Below are positions 16,631 to 24,779 of a stretch of 64,000 bases of DNA, one piece after another. The stretch comes from Solirubrobacter soli DSM 22325 (GTDB taxonomy: Bacteria; Actinomycetota; Thermoleophilia; Solirubrobacterales; Solirubrobacteraceae): positions 372,001 to 436,000 of the forward strand of contig NZ_KE384071.1 of the NCBI RefSeq assembly GCF_000423665.1, given 5' to 3'. A program made the position numbers and the translations under genes. The notes beneath the pieces were generated by a model. It saw nothing but the letters and a program-made list of their open reading frames with translations, was not told where the DNA came from and made no database searches. Each line of letters opens with the position of its first letter. Positions within the stretch are counted from its first letter, which is position 1.

Positions 16631-18100
16631 ATGACCAGATCCGTGATCGCGGGAGCCGCGGCTGCGCTGCTGCTCGCCGCCGCTCCCTCCGCTGCCCGCG
16701 CGAGCGACACGCTCACCGGCGGTACGACCACCCTCAAGCTCGACGCCGGCGTCGCGAACGCGCTCAAGGACGCCGGGGTCAAGGTGTCCGGGACCCGTTA
16801 CAAGGTCACCGGCGGCTCCCTCGACGGCGCGACGGGCACGATCCGCCACTCCGGCAGCTTGAAGCTCTCCGCCGGCGCGGCCAGGCTGACCGCGTCGAGC
16901 TTCACGGTCAAGCTCGGCAAGACCTCCACGCTCTCCGGCAAGGTCGGCAAGGCGCGCGTCACGCTCCTGACGCTGGACACGAGCAAGGCCAGGATCGCCC
17001 GCTCCGGGCTCGACTACCGGATCACCGGCGTGCGCGTCGCGCTCACGGGCGCCGCCGCCAAGGCGCTCAACGTCACCTTCCACACCACCCTCTTCAAGCG
17101 GGGCCTTCGACTCGGCAGCGTGGCGGTCACCGCCAAGCCGAAGACGATCGGGCTGACCGGAGGCACGACCACGGTGATGCTGGACCAGGGCGCGGCGAAC
17201 GCGCTCCAGAGCCTCGGGATCAGCGCCGCGCCGATCGGCTCGGACTCGCTCGCGTTCCCGATCACCGGCGGCAAGCTCGACGCCAAGACGTTCGCGGGCA
17301 CGATCGCCCACGGCGGCGGCATCTCGCTCACCAAAGGCTCGACGACGGTCCAGCTGACCGACTTCGAGATCGGCATCGACGACGCGCCGGAGCTGACCGC
17401 GCTCGTCGGCGGCTCGCGCGTCCCGATCCTCAGCGTCGACCTCAGCGGCCTGAAGTCCGACGTGACCGGCGGGACCATCACGCTCACCGGCGCCGCCCTG
17501 AAGCTGACCGCGGCCGCCGCCGGCGCGCTCAACCAGGCGTTCGGCACCAGCGCGTTCAGTGAGGGGCTCCTGCTCGGGACCGCCACGGTGCGCGCCAACC
17601 CGTCCGCACGAATCGCGAGCGCACGCAGCTACGGGACCACCACGCTCAAGCTCGATGCGGGCGCGGTCGCCGCGCTCACCGGGCTCGGCGTCACCCCCGC
17701 GCCGATCGCCCCCGCCGGCGCGCTGCCCAGCGGCGAGCTGGCCTTCCCCATCACCAACGCGCCGTTCGCTGCGCTGCTGAGCGGCACGATCCGCCACAGC
17801 GGCGGCATCTCGCTGACCGCGGGCGCGACCACGGTCAAGCTGGAGAACTTCTGGATCGACCCGCTGCGGCGCGTCCTGACCGCCACCGTCAACGGCGGCG
17901 CACGCGTGCCGATCCTCGACCTGAGCTTCGGCGCCACGCGGATCTACCTCGGCGGGCGGGCACTCAACGTCGGCCCGGTGGGCGGCGCGCTGACCGCGGT
18001 CGCGGCGGGCGCCCTCGACGGCGCGTTCGGGCTCCCGCCGGGCACGGTGCCGCCCGGCCTCCAGCTCGGCGACGCGACCGTCCGCTACCGCCTGCTCTGA
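16631..18100 (+). CDS. Secreted HtaA-like protein with three internal repeats
   Basis: The 489-residue protein has a signal peptide (AAAALLLAAAPSAARA) followed by three homologous units at about residues 30-173, 177-327 and 333-489. Each opens with a GTTTLKLDAG-type strand and contains a GTIRHSGGISLT-type strand, a short VPILDL strand and an L-x-LG-x-ATV closing strand. This pattern resembles the HtaA family, whose Corynebacterium members bind haem at the cell surface; the assignment is by pattern and only moderately sure. No C-terminal membrane helix or LPxTG is present, so it is probably released or bound otherwise. It is divergent from an ECF sigma operon. Confidence 0.7.
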   Translation: MTRSVIAGAAAALLLAAAPSAARASDTLTGGTTTLKLDAGVANALKDAGVKVSGTRYKVTGGSLDGATGTIRHSGSLKLSAGAARLTASSFTVKLGKTSTLSGKVGKARVTLLTLDTSKARIARSGLDYRITGVRVALTGAAAKALNVTFHTTLFKRGLRLGSVAVTAKPKTIGLTGGTTTVMLDQGAANALQSLGISAAPIGSDSLAFPITGGKLDAKTFAGTIAHGGGISLTKGSTTVQLTDFEIGIDDAPELTALVGGSRVPILSVDLSGLKSDVTGGTITLTGAALKLTAAAAGALNQAFGTSAFSEGLLLGTATVRANPSARIASARSYGTTTLKLDAGAVAALTGLGVTPAPIAPAGALPSGELAFPITNAPFAALLSGTIRHSGGISLTAGATTVKLENFWIDPLRRVLTATVNGGARVPILDLSFGATRIYLGGRALNVGPVGGALTAVAAGALDGAFGLPPGTVPPGLQLGDATVRYRLL

Positions 18101-18112
18101 GATCGGTCGTCT

Positions 18113-18140
18113 CCCGCGGTCCGGGCGCCCGGACCGCGGG
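18113..18140. terminator. Perfect 28-bp palindrome after the HtaA-like gene
   Basis: CCCGCGGTCCGGGC followed immediately by its exact complement GCCCGGACCGCGGG spans 18113-18140, starting 13 bases after the stop codon. It would form a very stable hairpin and probably ends transcription, although no T tract follows. Confidence 0.65.
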
Positions 18141-18149
18141 CCGATGAGC

Positions 18150-18155
18150 TAGATT
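18150..18155 (+). promoter_or_regulatory. -10-like box TAGATT
   Basis: TAGATT ends eight bases before ATG 18164 of a 52-codon membrane protein. It lies after the strong hairpin, so it gives this tiny gene its own promoter. Confidence 0.5.
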
Positions 18156-18163
18156 GCCTGCCG

Positions 18164-18322
18164 ATGCTGCTCGCCGACTACGCGCTGAACGTCACCCTCG
18201 TCTCGCTCTTCATCTGGGTCGTGCTCTTCCCGGTGCTCGTCCAGGGCCTGATCGTGTACGCGATCGTGCAGGCCCGCGGCGAGAAGCGCCAGAACGACCT
18301 CGCAAGACGAGTCGGCGACTAG
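18164..18322 (+). CDS. Single-helix 52-residue membrane protein
   Basis: The reading frame MLLADYALNVTLVSLFIWVV, continuing to a stop at 18322, encodes 52 residues with one long hydrophobic helix (about residues 8-36) and a basic tail ending ARRVGD. The shape resembles small phospholipase-D-nuclease-N-type or SHOCT-partner membrane peptides of actinobacteria, but no family is certain. It is supported by its own TAGATT box and by the hydrophobic coding pattern. Its TAG stop shares the palindrome CTAG with the stop of the convergent minus-strand gene. Confidence 0.6.
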   Translation: MLLADYALNVTLVSLFIWVVLFPVLVQGLIVYAIVQARGEKRQNDLARRVGD

Positions 18323-19317
18323 CTCGCCGTGAACCGCTCGGCGATGACGTAGCTCTCGCCGAGCTCGAGCAGGCAGAGGCCCTCGCGGCCCGGCCCTGTG
18401 ATCGTCATCTGTGTCTGCACGCCGTGCGCGTGCGCGACCTCCGCATAGCGCCGCAGCAGGGTGATCGGACCGTTGGCGAGCTGGCCGTAGCCGAGCTTCA
18501 GGAGCGTCTCGACGCCGAGCAGCGCGTTGACGACCTCCTCGAAGCCGATGAAGCCGTCCGCGATCTCCGCGTGGGCGGCGCGCAGGGCGTGCGCGAGCCG
18601 CTCGGGATCCTCGGCGCGGCCGTGGAAGGAGAGCCCGCCGAAGTCGTCGGCGTAGGGCAGCAGGCCGGGATGCTCGGCGTGCAGCGCCGCGCGATGGAAC
18701 CGGCTGCTCGAGACGACCCACCGGACGACGCCGTCGGCCCGGATCGTCCGGTCCCACGTGCGCGCCTTGGCGCCCGCGAGGCGGACATTGAGCCGCAGCG
18801 CGTCGCCGGTGCGCTCCGAGGCGAGGACCGCGCCGAGGGCGTCGAGGTCCTCGTCGGCCAGCAGCGCCGGCAGGTCGCCCAGCTCCGAGCGCCCGATCCC
18901 GGGCCAGTGCTTGATCTCGGCCCGCGGCGCTTCGGTCGCTCCCGGCCAGATCTGCAGACGGTACGTATCGGGCGGGTCGTCACCCTCCCACTCCGCGGCC
19001 TCGCTCAGGTTGCGCCCGCTCCAGCGCGCGCGATAGGCGCCGGGCGCGATCCCGACGGTGACCTCCTCGATCCCGGCCGAGGCGAGCGCGAGCTTGCCGG
19101 ACGGGACGGTGAGCGAGAACTCGGTGACCTGGTCCCACGCGTCGAGGTCGAGCGGCGGGCGGCCGCCCCAGGCCTCGACCCGCAGCGGCACGAAGAAGTT
19201 CGCGCTGCGCGGCATCCGCACGTCGACCTCCGCCTCGCTCCAGTGCGTCTCGGCGTCGACCACGTACAGGTGACCGTGGTCATAGGCGAACTCGAGATCG
19301 GTGGCCCAGGCGGTCAC
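18319..19317 (-). CDS. Uncharacterised 332-residue cytoplasmic protein
   Basis: I do not recognise the family. The N-terminal 170 residues are predicted to be mostly beta strand, with alternating aromatic and charged residues (FAYDHGHLYVVDAETHWSEA, VTEFSLTVPSGKLAL, RLQIWPG). The second half is more helical (LGDLPALLADEDLDALGAVL, ALRAAHAEIADGFIGFEEVV). There is no signal or membrane segment. GTG 19317 is preceded by a TACATT box seven bases upstream. It follows another uncharacterised minus-strand gene by 17 bases, and the first half might be a polyketide-cyclase-like or jelly-roll fold, which only structure prediction could settle. Confidence 0.6.
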   Translation of the reverse strand: MTAWATDLEFAYDHGHLYVVDAETHWSEAEVDVRMPRSANFFVPLRVEAWGGRPPLDLDAWDQVTEFSLTVPSGKLALASAGIEEVTVGIAPGAYRARWSGRNLSEAAEWEGDDPPDTYRLQIWPGATEAPRAEIKHWPGIGRSELGDLPALLADEDLDALGAVLASERTGDALRLNVRLAGAKARTWDRTIRADGVVRWVVSSSRFHRAALHAEHPGLLPYADDFGGLSFHGRAEDPERLAHALRAAHAEIADGFIGFEEVVNALLGVETLLKLGYGQLANGPITLLRRYAEVAHAHGVQTQMTITGPGREGLCLLELGESYVIAERFTAS

Positions 19318-19324
19318 GGGCCGA

Positions 19325-19330
19325 AATGTA
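19325..19330 (-). promoter_or_regulatory. -10-like box TACATT in a 17-base gene gap
   Basis: On the minus strand TACATT ends seven bases before GTG 19317. It lies wholly in the short gap after the TAG stop of the preceding minus-strand gene, so the downstream gene may be transcribed independently of its neighbour. Confidence 0.45.
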
Positions 19331-19334
19331 GGCG

Positions 19335-20063
19335 CTAGTTGGCCAGCCGTTCGAGTAGTTCTGCGAAATCGGGCGTCGCGTCGACGCCCTCGAGGCGTCC
19401 ATCGCGCAGCCAGAACAGCCGCGTGGTCAACGGTGCGGCGTCCTGCTCGGCGGCCGAGCGGGCGAGGTCCATCATCGGCTCGATCACGCCCGCGACACGG
19501 GCGTCCCGGATCGGGTGGGCGAGCACCGCGTTGCGGGTCGGGACGGCGACGAGCGTCCCGTACGCCGGCGCCGGCGTCTCGAACTCGTCCGCCCACAGGG
19601 CGTGCGTCGCGGTGAAGACGGACTGGCCGTGCAGGACGAACAACGGCGCGGCGGCGTCGTCCAACGCGACCTCGTGGCGGTCGAGTTGCAGCCCGGGCTC
19701 GTTGCGCACCCGCGCCAGCGCCTGGACGAACAGCTCCTGGTCGCCCCAACCGTCGGGGAGCAGCATGACCCCGTCGGGCAGGTCGTACGCGAGCAGGACG
19801 TGGAGGTCGTCGCCCGCCAGCAGCGCCTTCACGGGGACCTCGAAGTGGTCGAAGAGCTCCGCCGCGCCCTCGGCCACCTGCGGGGTCGCGGTCGCCAGGC
19901 GCGAGGTGACCAGCCCGACGATCTCTCCGACGCTTCCCGTCAGGGCGTCCAGCAGCGCGTCGTAGTCGTCGTCGTCCGCCGTGGCGAGCGCCTCCAGGAA
20001 CCGGTCGACGTCCGCGCCGTCGCGCGTCGTCAGCGAGGCGGCCAGGGCGAGCAGGTCTTCCAT
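19335..20063 (-). CDS. Uncharacterised 242-residue protein
   Basis: The acidic soluble protein has a helical N-terminus (MEDLLALAASLTTRDGADVD, LATADDDDYDALLDALTG). An alpha/beta region follows with LLAYDLPDGVMLLPDGWGDQ, then LFVLHGQSVFTATHALW. The second half resembles proteins annotated as DUF1444 (YtpQ-like), in which a suicide-enzyme or chaperone role is discussed, but I cannot confirm the match. ATG 20063 is preceded by TAACCT eight bases upstream. It may form a unit with the uncharacterised gene 17 bases downstream. Confidence 0.55.
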   Translation of the reverse strand: MEDLLALAASLTTRDGADVDRFLEALATADDDDYDALLDALTGSVGEIVGLVTSRLATATPQVAEGAAELFDHFEVPVKALLAGDDLHVLLAYDLPDGVMLLPDGWGDQELFVQALARVRNEPGLQLDRHEVALDDAAAPLFVLHGQSVFTATHALWADEFETPAPAYGTLVAVPTRNAVLAHPIRDARVAGVIEPMMDLARSAAEQDAAPLTTRLFWLRDGRLEGVDATPDFAELLERLAN

Positions 20064-20071
20064 GGGCGATC

Positions 20072-20077
20072 AGGTTA
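20072..20077 (-). promoter_or_regulatory. -10-like box TAACCT
   Basis: On the minus strand TAACCT ends eight bases before ATG 20063 and no Shine-Dalgarno sequence intervenes. Confidence 0.45.
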
Positions 20078-20190
20078 AGGGTCCGGTTCACCGAGCTCCC
20101 TCATGACTCCTCGCCGGGCTGGCGGCCGAGCGCCTGCAGCGCCGCCGGCTGGCGCGGGTGAGCGGCGCGGCCTACATCGGCCTCGGCGTT

Positions 20191-20967
20191 CTAGACCTTG
20201 TGGACGCGCTTGCCGTTGGCGTTGGCGGAGAAGTGCGTGCCGTCCTTGAAGTAGAGCTGCCACTCGTCCTTGCCGAGGAGGTCGATCAGCACCAGATAGT
20301 CGATGTCGGACACGTGGCGGCCGGCGCGCTTGGCCGCCGTGCGGACGATCCGCAGCGGCGCGGCGGTGTTGACCTTGATCGGCGCGGCGCGGCCGGTGGC
20401 GGGCGTGGTGATGTCCTGGACGTCGCCGCCCGCGGTGACCTGGACGACGTGCATCTTGCCGTCAACGATCACGTTCGCGTTCAGACGGTCGGGGGCGAGC
20501 CGCAGCAGCTCGATGTCGCCCTTGGGGAGCTGCGCCAGCGCGGCCTTCAGCGCCGCGGCGGTCATCAGCGACGTGCCCTTGGACTTGGAGGTCTTGGTGG
20601 TCGACGTCGTGGTCGTGGTGGTGCTGTTCGTCGCCGAGTCGATCGTCGAGGTGATGCTGTCGAGGGCATCGTTGCCGGCGTTGAACGCGAAGATCGAGCC
20701 GCCGATCGCGAGCGCGATGAAGCCGATGACGAACAGCGGCACGATCACGCCGATCGCGCTGCGCCGGCGGCGCCGCGTGTAGCTCTGCCGCGGGCCCGGC
20801 GTCCACGCTTGCGCGGGGCCGTTCGGCGGGAGGTCGCCGGCGCTCATCGTCGGCTTGACCGGGGTCGGCGTGGGCGTCGGCGTGGCCGACGAACCCATCG
20901 AGCTGCTCCAGCCCATGCCGGCGAGCGAGTCCTCGCCCTTCTCACGTCCGAACGCGTCACGCTCCAT
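20191..20967 (-). CDS. Single-pass membrane protein with Ser/Thr linker
   Basis: The 258-residue protein starts at ATG 20967 (MERDAFGREKGED). It has a disordered Ser/Thr/Pro-rich N-terminus, an arginine cluster (YTRRRRRSAIG) before one helix (VIVPLFVIGFIALAIGGSIF) and a Thr/Ser-rich external linker. A C-terminal extracellular domain of about 120 residues contains DYLVLIDLLGKDEWQLYFKD and HFSANANGKRVHKV. The topology is type II with the positive charges inside. No family was recognised. The linker DNA is skewed toward simple codons for Thr and Ser. Confidence 0.65.
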   Translation of the reverse strand: MERDAFGREKGEDSLAGMGWSSSMGSSATPTPTPTPVKPTMSAGDLPPNGPAQAWTPGPRQSYTRRRRRSAIGVIVPLFVIGFIALAIGGSIFAFNAGNDALDSITSTIDSATNSTTTTTTSTTKTSKSKGTSLMTAAALKAALAQLPKGDIELLRLAPDRLNANVIVDGKMHVVQVTAGGDVQDITTPATGRAAPIKVNTAAPLRIVRTAAKRAGRHVSDIDYLVLIDLLGKDEWQLYFKDGTHFSANANGKRVHKV

Positions 20968-21041
20968 AGTGCGACGCATCCTCTGCGCGCGGAAAGTGTG
21001 CGTCAACCACCTTCCAGAGTGAACCGAGCCACCCCGCGGTG

Positions 21042-21047
21042 TAGGTT
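21042..21047 (+). promoter_or_regulatory. -10-like box TAGGTT
   Basis: TAGGTT ends nine bases before ATG 21057, consistent with a leaderless transcript for the VOC-family gene. Confidence 0.5.
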
Positions 21048-21056
21048 CGAGCCTCC

Positions 21057-21638
21057 ATGCGCAAGCTCCAGAGCCAGGGTGTCCACCACATCACGATCGT
21101 CGGAGCCGGTCGGCAGACGTCGATCGACTTCTGGGAAGGCGTGCTCGGGATGCCGTTCATCTTCGAGCAGCCCAACCTCGACAACGCCGCCGAGTCGCAC
21201 CTCTACTTCGACCCGGGCGACGGCCGCCTGATCACGATCTTCACCAACGAGGAGCGCTCGGGATCGCCCGACCGCACGCCCACCGACCCCGGCTGCGTGC
21301 ACCACATCGCGTTCTCGCTCTCCAACGCGACGTTCCGGCAGGCCGTCGAGCGCCTCGACGAACGCGGGATCCGCCACTCGGGCGTCAAGGATCGCGGGTT
21401 CATGGACTCGATCTACTTCACCGACCCGTTCGGGCTGCTGATCGAGCTCGCGTCCTACCGGTTCGAGCCGCCCGCGGGCTTCACCCACGCGGATGTGCTG
21501 TTCGAGGCGCACAACCTGCGGGTCGCCGCGGGCGACGAGAACATCCTGCCGATCCACCTGGCCGACGCGATCGAGAACCTCGTCCTGCGCTCGCGCGGCT
21601 CGTTGTCGGAGGACCGCTCAGCCAAGCATCCCTACTGA
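21057..21638 (+). CDS. VOC-superfamily ring-cleavage dioxygenase / glyoxalase-like protein
   Basis: The 193-residue protein has two beta-alpha-beta-beta-beta modules. Candidate metal ligands are the His in GVHHITIVG near residue 10, the His in GCVHHIAFSL near 82 and the Glu in DPFGLLIELASY near 126. These match the facial triad of vicinal-oxygen-chelate enzymes such as extradiol dioxygenases and glyoxalase I. The substrate is unknown. The C-terminal 60 residues, with DILFEAHNLRVAAGD-like sequence, resemble PcpA/LinE-type hydroquinone dioxygenase tails. The 3' end overlaps the convergent FAD monooxygenase gene by 21 bases. Confidence 0.82.
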   Translation: MRKLQSQGVHHITIVGAGRQTSIDFWEGVLGMPFIFEQPNLDNAAESHLYFDPGDGRLITIFTNEERSGSPDRTPTDPGCVHHIAFSLSNATFRQAVERLDERGIRHSGVKDRGFMDSIYFTDPFGLLIELASYRFEPPAGFTHADVLFEAHNLRVAAGDENILPIHLADAIENLVLRSRGSLSEDRSAKHPY

Positions 21639-22880
21639 GACCGGGTCGCCTGCGAGGTACGCGGACAGGTGATCGATGACCTCGCGGGCGTCGTCCTCGA
21701 TCCCGTGGATGAACGTGGACTTCCGGCGCCGCAGCACCGGCAGGCCGAGCGCGAACAGCCCCGGGCTCTCGACGACGACGCCGCCGTCGTGGCGCAGGTG
21801 GCCCTTGGCGTCGACCACGTCGACCTCGAGCCAGGAGTAGTCCGGCCGATAGCCGGTGGCCCAGAGGACCGACCGGATGCCACCGTCGCGCAGGTCGATC
21901 CGCCAGCGCGGTGAGCCGGGCACCTCGGTCGGCGCGTACCGCTCGGCGTCGGCGCCGTTGACGCCTTCCGTCCTCGCCCACGCGTCGAACCCGTCGAGCA
22001 TGCGTTCCTGCTTGAGGTCCGCGAGCGCGCACACGTTCCGCAGGCCGCCGGAGAACAGCGCCGTGCCGTCGCGCACCGACGCCCAACGGCCGACCAGCTC
22101 GACGCCCAGGCCTTGCAGCGCGTTGAGGTCGAGCGTCTCGCGCTCGGGCGTGCCGACGAGCTGCGGCGAAGGCAGCCTGCGGGCGCGGGTGAGATCGTCC
22201 ACCTCGTCGTGGCGCTGGTCCCACACGCCCGTGGCGTCCATCCACCAGAGCACGTCGCGGCCGCGGTAGGTCCGCGGCATCCGGACGTGCTCGCCCACGG
22301 CGAGCGTGACCGGCCGGCCCGAGCGCTGGATCTCCGCCGCCAGCTGCACCCCGGTCGCCGACGCGCCGACGACGAGCACGCCGCCGTCGGGAAGGCTGTC
22401 CGGGTTGCGGTAGCCGAACGTCGTCAGCTGCTCGACCTCGGCCGGGACGGCGGCGGCGAACGCCGGCGACGTCGGCCGGTTGCACGCGCCGCTGGCGATC
22501 ACCACGGTGCGCGCGTGCAGGTCGCCCTGGTCGGTCGCGACGAGGTAGCCGTCTTCGTCGCGCCGGACGGCGGTCACCGTCGTGCCCGTGCGGACGGGCG
22601 CGTCGCTGCTCGCCGCGAAGCGGGCGATGAAGTCGGCGACCTCGGTCGCCGACATGTAGCCATCGGGGTCATCGCCGTCGTACGGCGAGCCGGGCAGCCG
22701 GCTCTGCCAGTTCGGCGTCAGCAGCCGCAGCGAATCCCAGCGCTCGTTGCGCCACGAGTTCGCCACCTCGCCGCGCTCGAGCACGACATGATCGATCCCC
22801 TGCTCGGCGAGGAAATGGCTGGCGGCGAGCCCGGCGTGCCCGCCACCGACGACGACAGCGGTGAAGCGCTCAGGCGACAG
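21618..22880 (-). CDS. FAD-dependent monooxygenase (flavin-containing, CzcO-like), atypical start
   Basis: The 420-residue flavoprotein has FAD-binding VVVGGGHAGLAASHFLAEQG at residues 9-28, a linking ATGYRPD motif near 340 and NADPH-binding VVGASATGVQLAAEI near 165. These fit class B flavin monooxygenases or their CzcO-type relatives, which oxidise a small substrate with NADPH and O2. No ATG, GTG or TTG lies upstream of the conserved GGGHAG motif in frame before a TGA. The best candidate is CTG at 22880-22878, eight bases after GAGGT and overlapping the end of the OsmC gene. A start further inside (GTG 22784) would delete the FAD site. Confidence 0.82.
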   Translation of the reverse strand: MSPERFTAVVVGGGHAGLAASHFLAEQGIDHVVLERGEVANSWRNERWDSLRLLTPNWQSRLPGSPYDGDDPDGYMSATEVADFIARFAASSDAPVRTGTTVTAVRRDEDGYLVATDQGDLHARTVVIASGACNRPTSPAFAAAVPAEVEQLTTFGYRNPDSLPDGGVLVVGASATGVQLAAEIQRSGRPVTLAVGEHVRMPRTYRGRDVLWWMDATGVWDQRHDEVDDLTRARRLPSPQLVGTPERETLDLNALQGLGVELVGRWASVRDGTALFSGGLRNVCALADLKQERMLDGFDAWARTEGVNGADAERYAPTEVPGSPRWRIDLRDGGIRSVLWATGYRPDYSWLEVDVVDAKGHLRHDGGVVVESPGLFALGLPVLRRRKSTFIHGIEDDAREVIDHLSAYLAGDPVSVGMLG

Positions 22881-23427
22881 CGACGGTGACCTCGGTCGGG
22901 TTCGTCAGCGCGTCGAAGACCGCCGAACGCTTCTGCGACTGGGCGACGAGCGCCTCGATCTCCTGCTGCGTGGCGTCCGCGTCGATGTTGAACGTCACCT
23001 TGATGTCGTTGTAGCCGTTGCGGACATCGCTGTCGGCGCCGAGGATGCCGCGGATGTCGTGGTTGCCCTCGACGGTCGCCTCGACCGAGCGCAGCTGGAT
23101 GCCGCGGTTCTGAGCCACCGACGCGACGCCGGCCGTCAGGCAGCTCGCCAGGCCGACGAGCAGGTACTCGATGGGCGTGATCGCGCCGTCCTCGGCGGCG
23201 AAGATCTCCGGGTGGTCGGCGTCGAGGACCGTCTTGGCCTTATGGCTCTGCTCCTCGCCGAGACCGAAGAAGTTCTCGATCGTCGTCGTGCTGTTGACGC
23301 CCTTGTTCCACTTCGACGTCGCCTTCCAGACGAACGCCGCAGCCTCGGGCGCGGCCGTCAGCGCCTCACGAGCGTCGAGCAGTGCCTGGACGTTGACACC
23401 GTTGTCAACGTGATCGATGGTGGCCAT
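22870..23427 (-). CDS. OsmC family peroxiredoxin-like protein
   Basis: The 185-residue OsmC/Ohr-fold protein has the conserved cysteine context LLVGLASCLTAGVASVAQNR near residue 95. The glutamate-containing N-terminal strand FVWKATSKWNKGV is also visible. Family members reduce organic hydroperoxides with a reactive cysteine, or act as thiol-handling proteins. ATG 23427 follows AGGAAG by four bases. The upstream region is unusually AT-rich for this window. The 3' end overlaps the presumed CTG start of the FAD monooxygenase gene, so the two are probably co-translated. Confidence 0.85.
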   Translation of the reverse strand: MATIDHVDNGVNVQALLDAREALTAAPEAAAFVWKATSKWNKGVNSTTTIENFFGLGEEQSHKAKTVLDADHPEIFAAEDGAITPIEYLLVGLASCLTAGVASVAQNRGIQLRSVEATVEGNHDIRGILGADSDVRNGYNDIKVTFNIDADATQQEIEALVAQSQKRSAVFDALTNPTEVTVAVA

Positions 23428-23504
23428 CGCTTCCTGCCTTTCCGTGTAAATAGGTAATCCTAGGTCGGAAAACCGAATATACGGAGCAAGGCCGCGAAAG
23501 TGGC

Positions 23505-23540
23505 AAAAAACGCGAAAGGCCCGCAAAAGCGGGCCTTTTC
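23505..23540 (-). terminator. Intrinsic terminator after tRNA-fMet
   Basis: On the minus strand AAAGGCCCGC-TTTT-GCGGGCCTTT is followed after four bases by TTTTTT. This is a classic rho-independent terminator seven bases beyond the tRNA 3' end. It separates the tRNA from the OsmC gene. Confidence 0.85.
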
Positions 23541-23546
23541 GTTGCA

Positions 23547-23620
<74 letters not shown>

Positions 23621-23631
23621 GCGGGCAAAAA

Positions 23632-23659
23632 ACAATAGCAGCGCCCTAGCCACCTTCAA
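23632..23659 (-). promoter_or_regulatory. Promoter of tRNA-fMet
   Basis: On the minus strand TTGAAG (23659-23654), a 16-base spacer and TATTGT (23637-23632) form a recognisable sigma-70 type promoter 11 bases before the tRNA 5' end. The -35 element overlaps the last codons of the CoA-binding protein gene. Confidence 0.7.
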
Positions 23660-24044
23660 GGCGCCCAAGCTCGATCGCCGGGCACCGGTCCATCACGACC
23701 CGCAGCCCCGCCGCGCGGGCGCGCTCGGCCGCGTCGTGGTCGATCACGCCGAGCTGCATCCAGACCGCCTTGGCGCCGACCGCGATCGCCTCGTCGACAT
23801 GCGCGGAGACGGCCGAGGAGCGGCGGAAGAGGTCGACGACCTCGATGCCCTGATCGGGCGGCAGGACCGGGTGGCAGCGCTCGCCGAGGACCTCGTCGCA
23901 CGCGGGGTTGACCGGGATCACGCGGTAGCCGCGGCCCATCAGCATCGCCGCGATCCGGTGCGAGTCGCGAAACGGCGACGGCGAGCAGCCGACCACCGCC
24001 CAGGTGCGGTACTCGGTGAGCACATGGCGAATGTCGTCGTTCAC
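23646..24044 (-). CDS. CoA-binding domain protein (YccU-like)
   Basis: The 132-residue single-domain protein has a Rossmann-like CoA-binding fold. Conserved segments are WAVVGCSPSPFRDSHRIAAM near residue 15, GYRVIPVNP near 38, and AVWMQLGVIDHDAAERARAA near 92. The family binds CoA in succinyl-CoA synthetase-like folds; as stand-alone proteins their role is unknown. GTG 24044 overlaps the TGA of the DUF72 gene in a GTGA junction. The last codons contain the -35 element of the initiator tRNA promoter. Confidence 0.87.
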   Translation of the reverse strand: MNDDIRHVLTEYRTWAVVGCSPSPFRDSHRIAAMLMGRGYRVIPVNPACDEVLGERCHPVLPPDQGIEVVDLFRRSSAVSAHVDEAIAVGAKAVWMQLGVIDHDAAERARAAGLRVVMDRCPAIELGRLEGG

Positions 24045-24769
24045 TCCGACAAGGCTCGCAGGCGGAGCGCGTTGGCCGGCGCGAAGGCCTCCCAGTCGTT
24101 GTTGAAGTAGGCGAAGACCTCGGCGTCGCGGCGCACGTCGCGCACCCGCGCCGCCCAGTCGCGCAGCTCGGTCTCGGAGTAGTTGCCGCGACGGCCGCGC
24201 GAGCCGTGGTGGAAGCGGATCAGCGTCCAGTCGGTGGTCAGCTCGAGCGGCTGCCACGGGCGCTCGGGGTGGTCGCCGTAGACGAGCGCGGCGCCGTAGG
24301 CGCGCAGGATCTGCAGCACGTCGGCGGTGAACCACGACTCGTCGCGGAACTCGAAGCAGTGGCGGCCGGGCGGGAAGCGCTCGAGCGCGTCGGCGAGCCG
24401 GTCCTCGTCGCGCTTGAAGTTCCCCGGCAGCTGCCAGAGCACCGGACCGAGCTTCCCCGACTCCACGAGCGGCCCGATCGCCTCGTAGTAGCGGGCGAGC
24501 GGCTCGTCGAGCTCGCGAAGGCGCCGCACGTGGGTCATGTAGCGGCTCGCCTTGACCGTGAACACGAAGTCCGGGGGCGTCTCGGCCACCCAGCGCGCGA
24601 CCGCGTCCGGCTTGGCCAGCCGGTAGAAGGTGCTGTTGACCTCGACGGTCTCGAACTCGGTGGCGTAGTGCTCGAGCCAGCGGCGCTGCGGCAGCTTCGG
24701 CGGGTAGAACGCGCCGTCGCGCCAGTCGCGGTACTGCCAGCCCGAGCAGCCGATATGAAGCGGGTGGAT
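24041..24769 (-). CDS. DUF72 family protein, no canonical start codon
   Basis: The TIM-barrel-like DUF72 protein shows the family signature IGCSGWQYRDWRDGAFYPP at the N-terminus, then VEVNSTFYRLAK, CFEFRDESW and RFHHGSRG. The homologous region is complete at 242 residues, the usual family size. Reading upstream from IGCSGW I find no in-frame ATG, GTG, TTG or CTG for at least 45 codons, all of which lie inside the next gene. The ATC codons at 24769 or 24754 are the most natural starts by alignment. GTG 24589 would delete a quarter of the domain. It is coupled to the CoA-binding gene by a GTGA overlap. Confidence 0.8.
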   Translation of the reverse strand: MHPLHIGCSGWQYRDWRDGAFYPPKLPQRRWLEHYATEFETVEVNSTFYRLAKPDAVARWVAETPPDFVFTVKASRYMTHVRRLRELDEPLARYYEAIGPLVESGKLGPVLWQLPGNFKRDEDRLADALERFPPGRHCFEFRDESWFTADVLQILRAYGAALVYGDHPERPWQPLELTTDWTLIRFHHGSRGRRGNYSETELRDWAARVRDVRRDAEVFAYFNNDWEAFAPANALRLRALSE

Positions 24770-24779
24770 GCCGGGAGTG

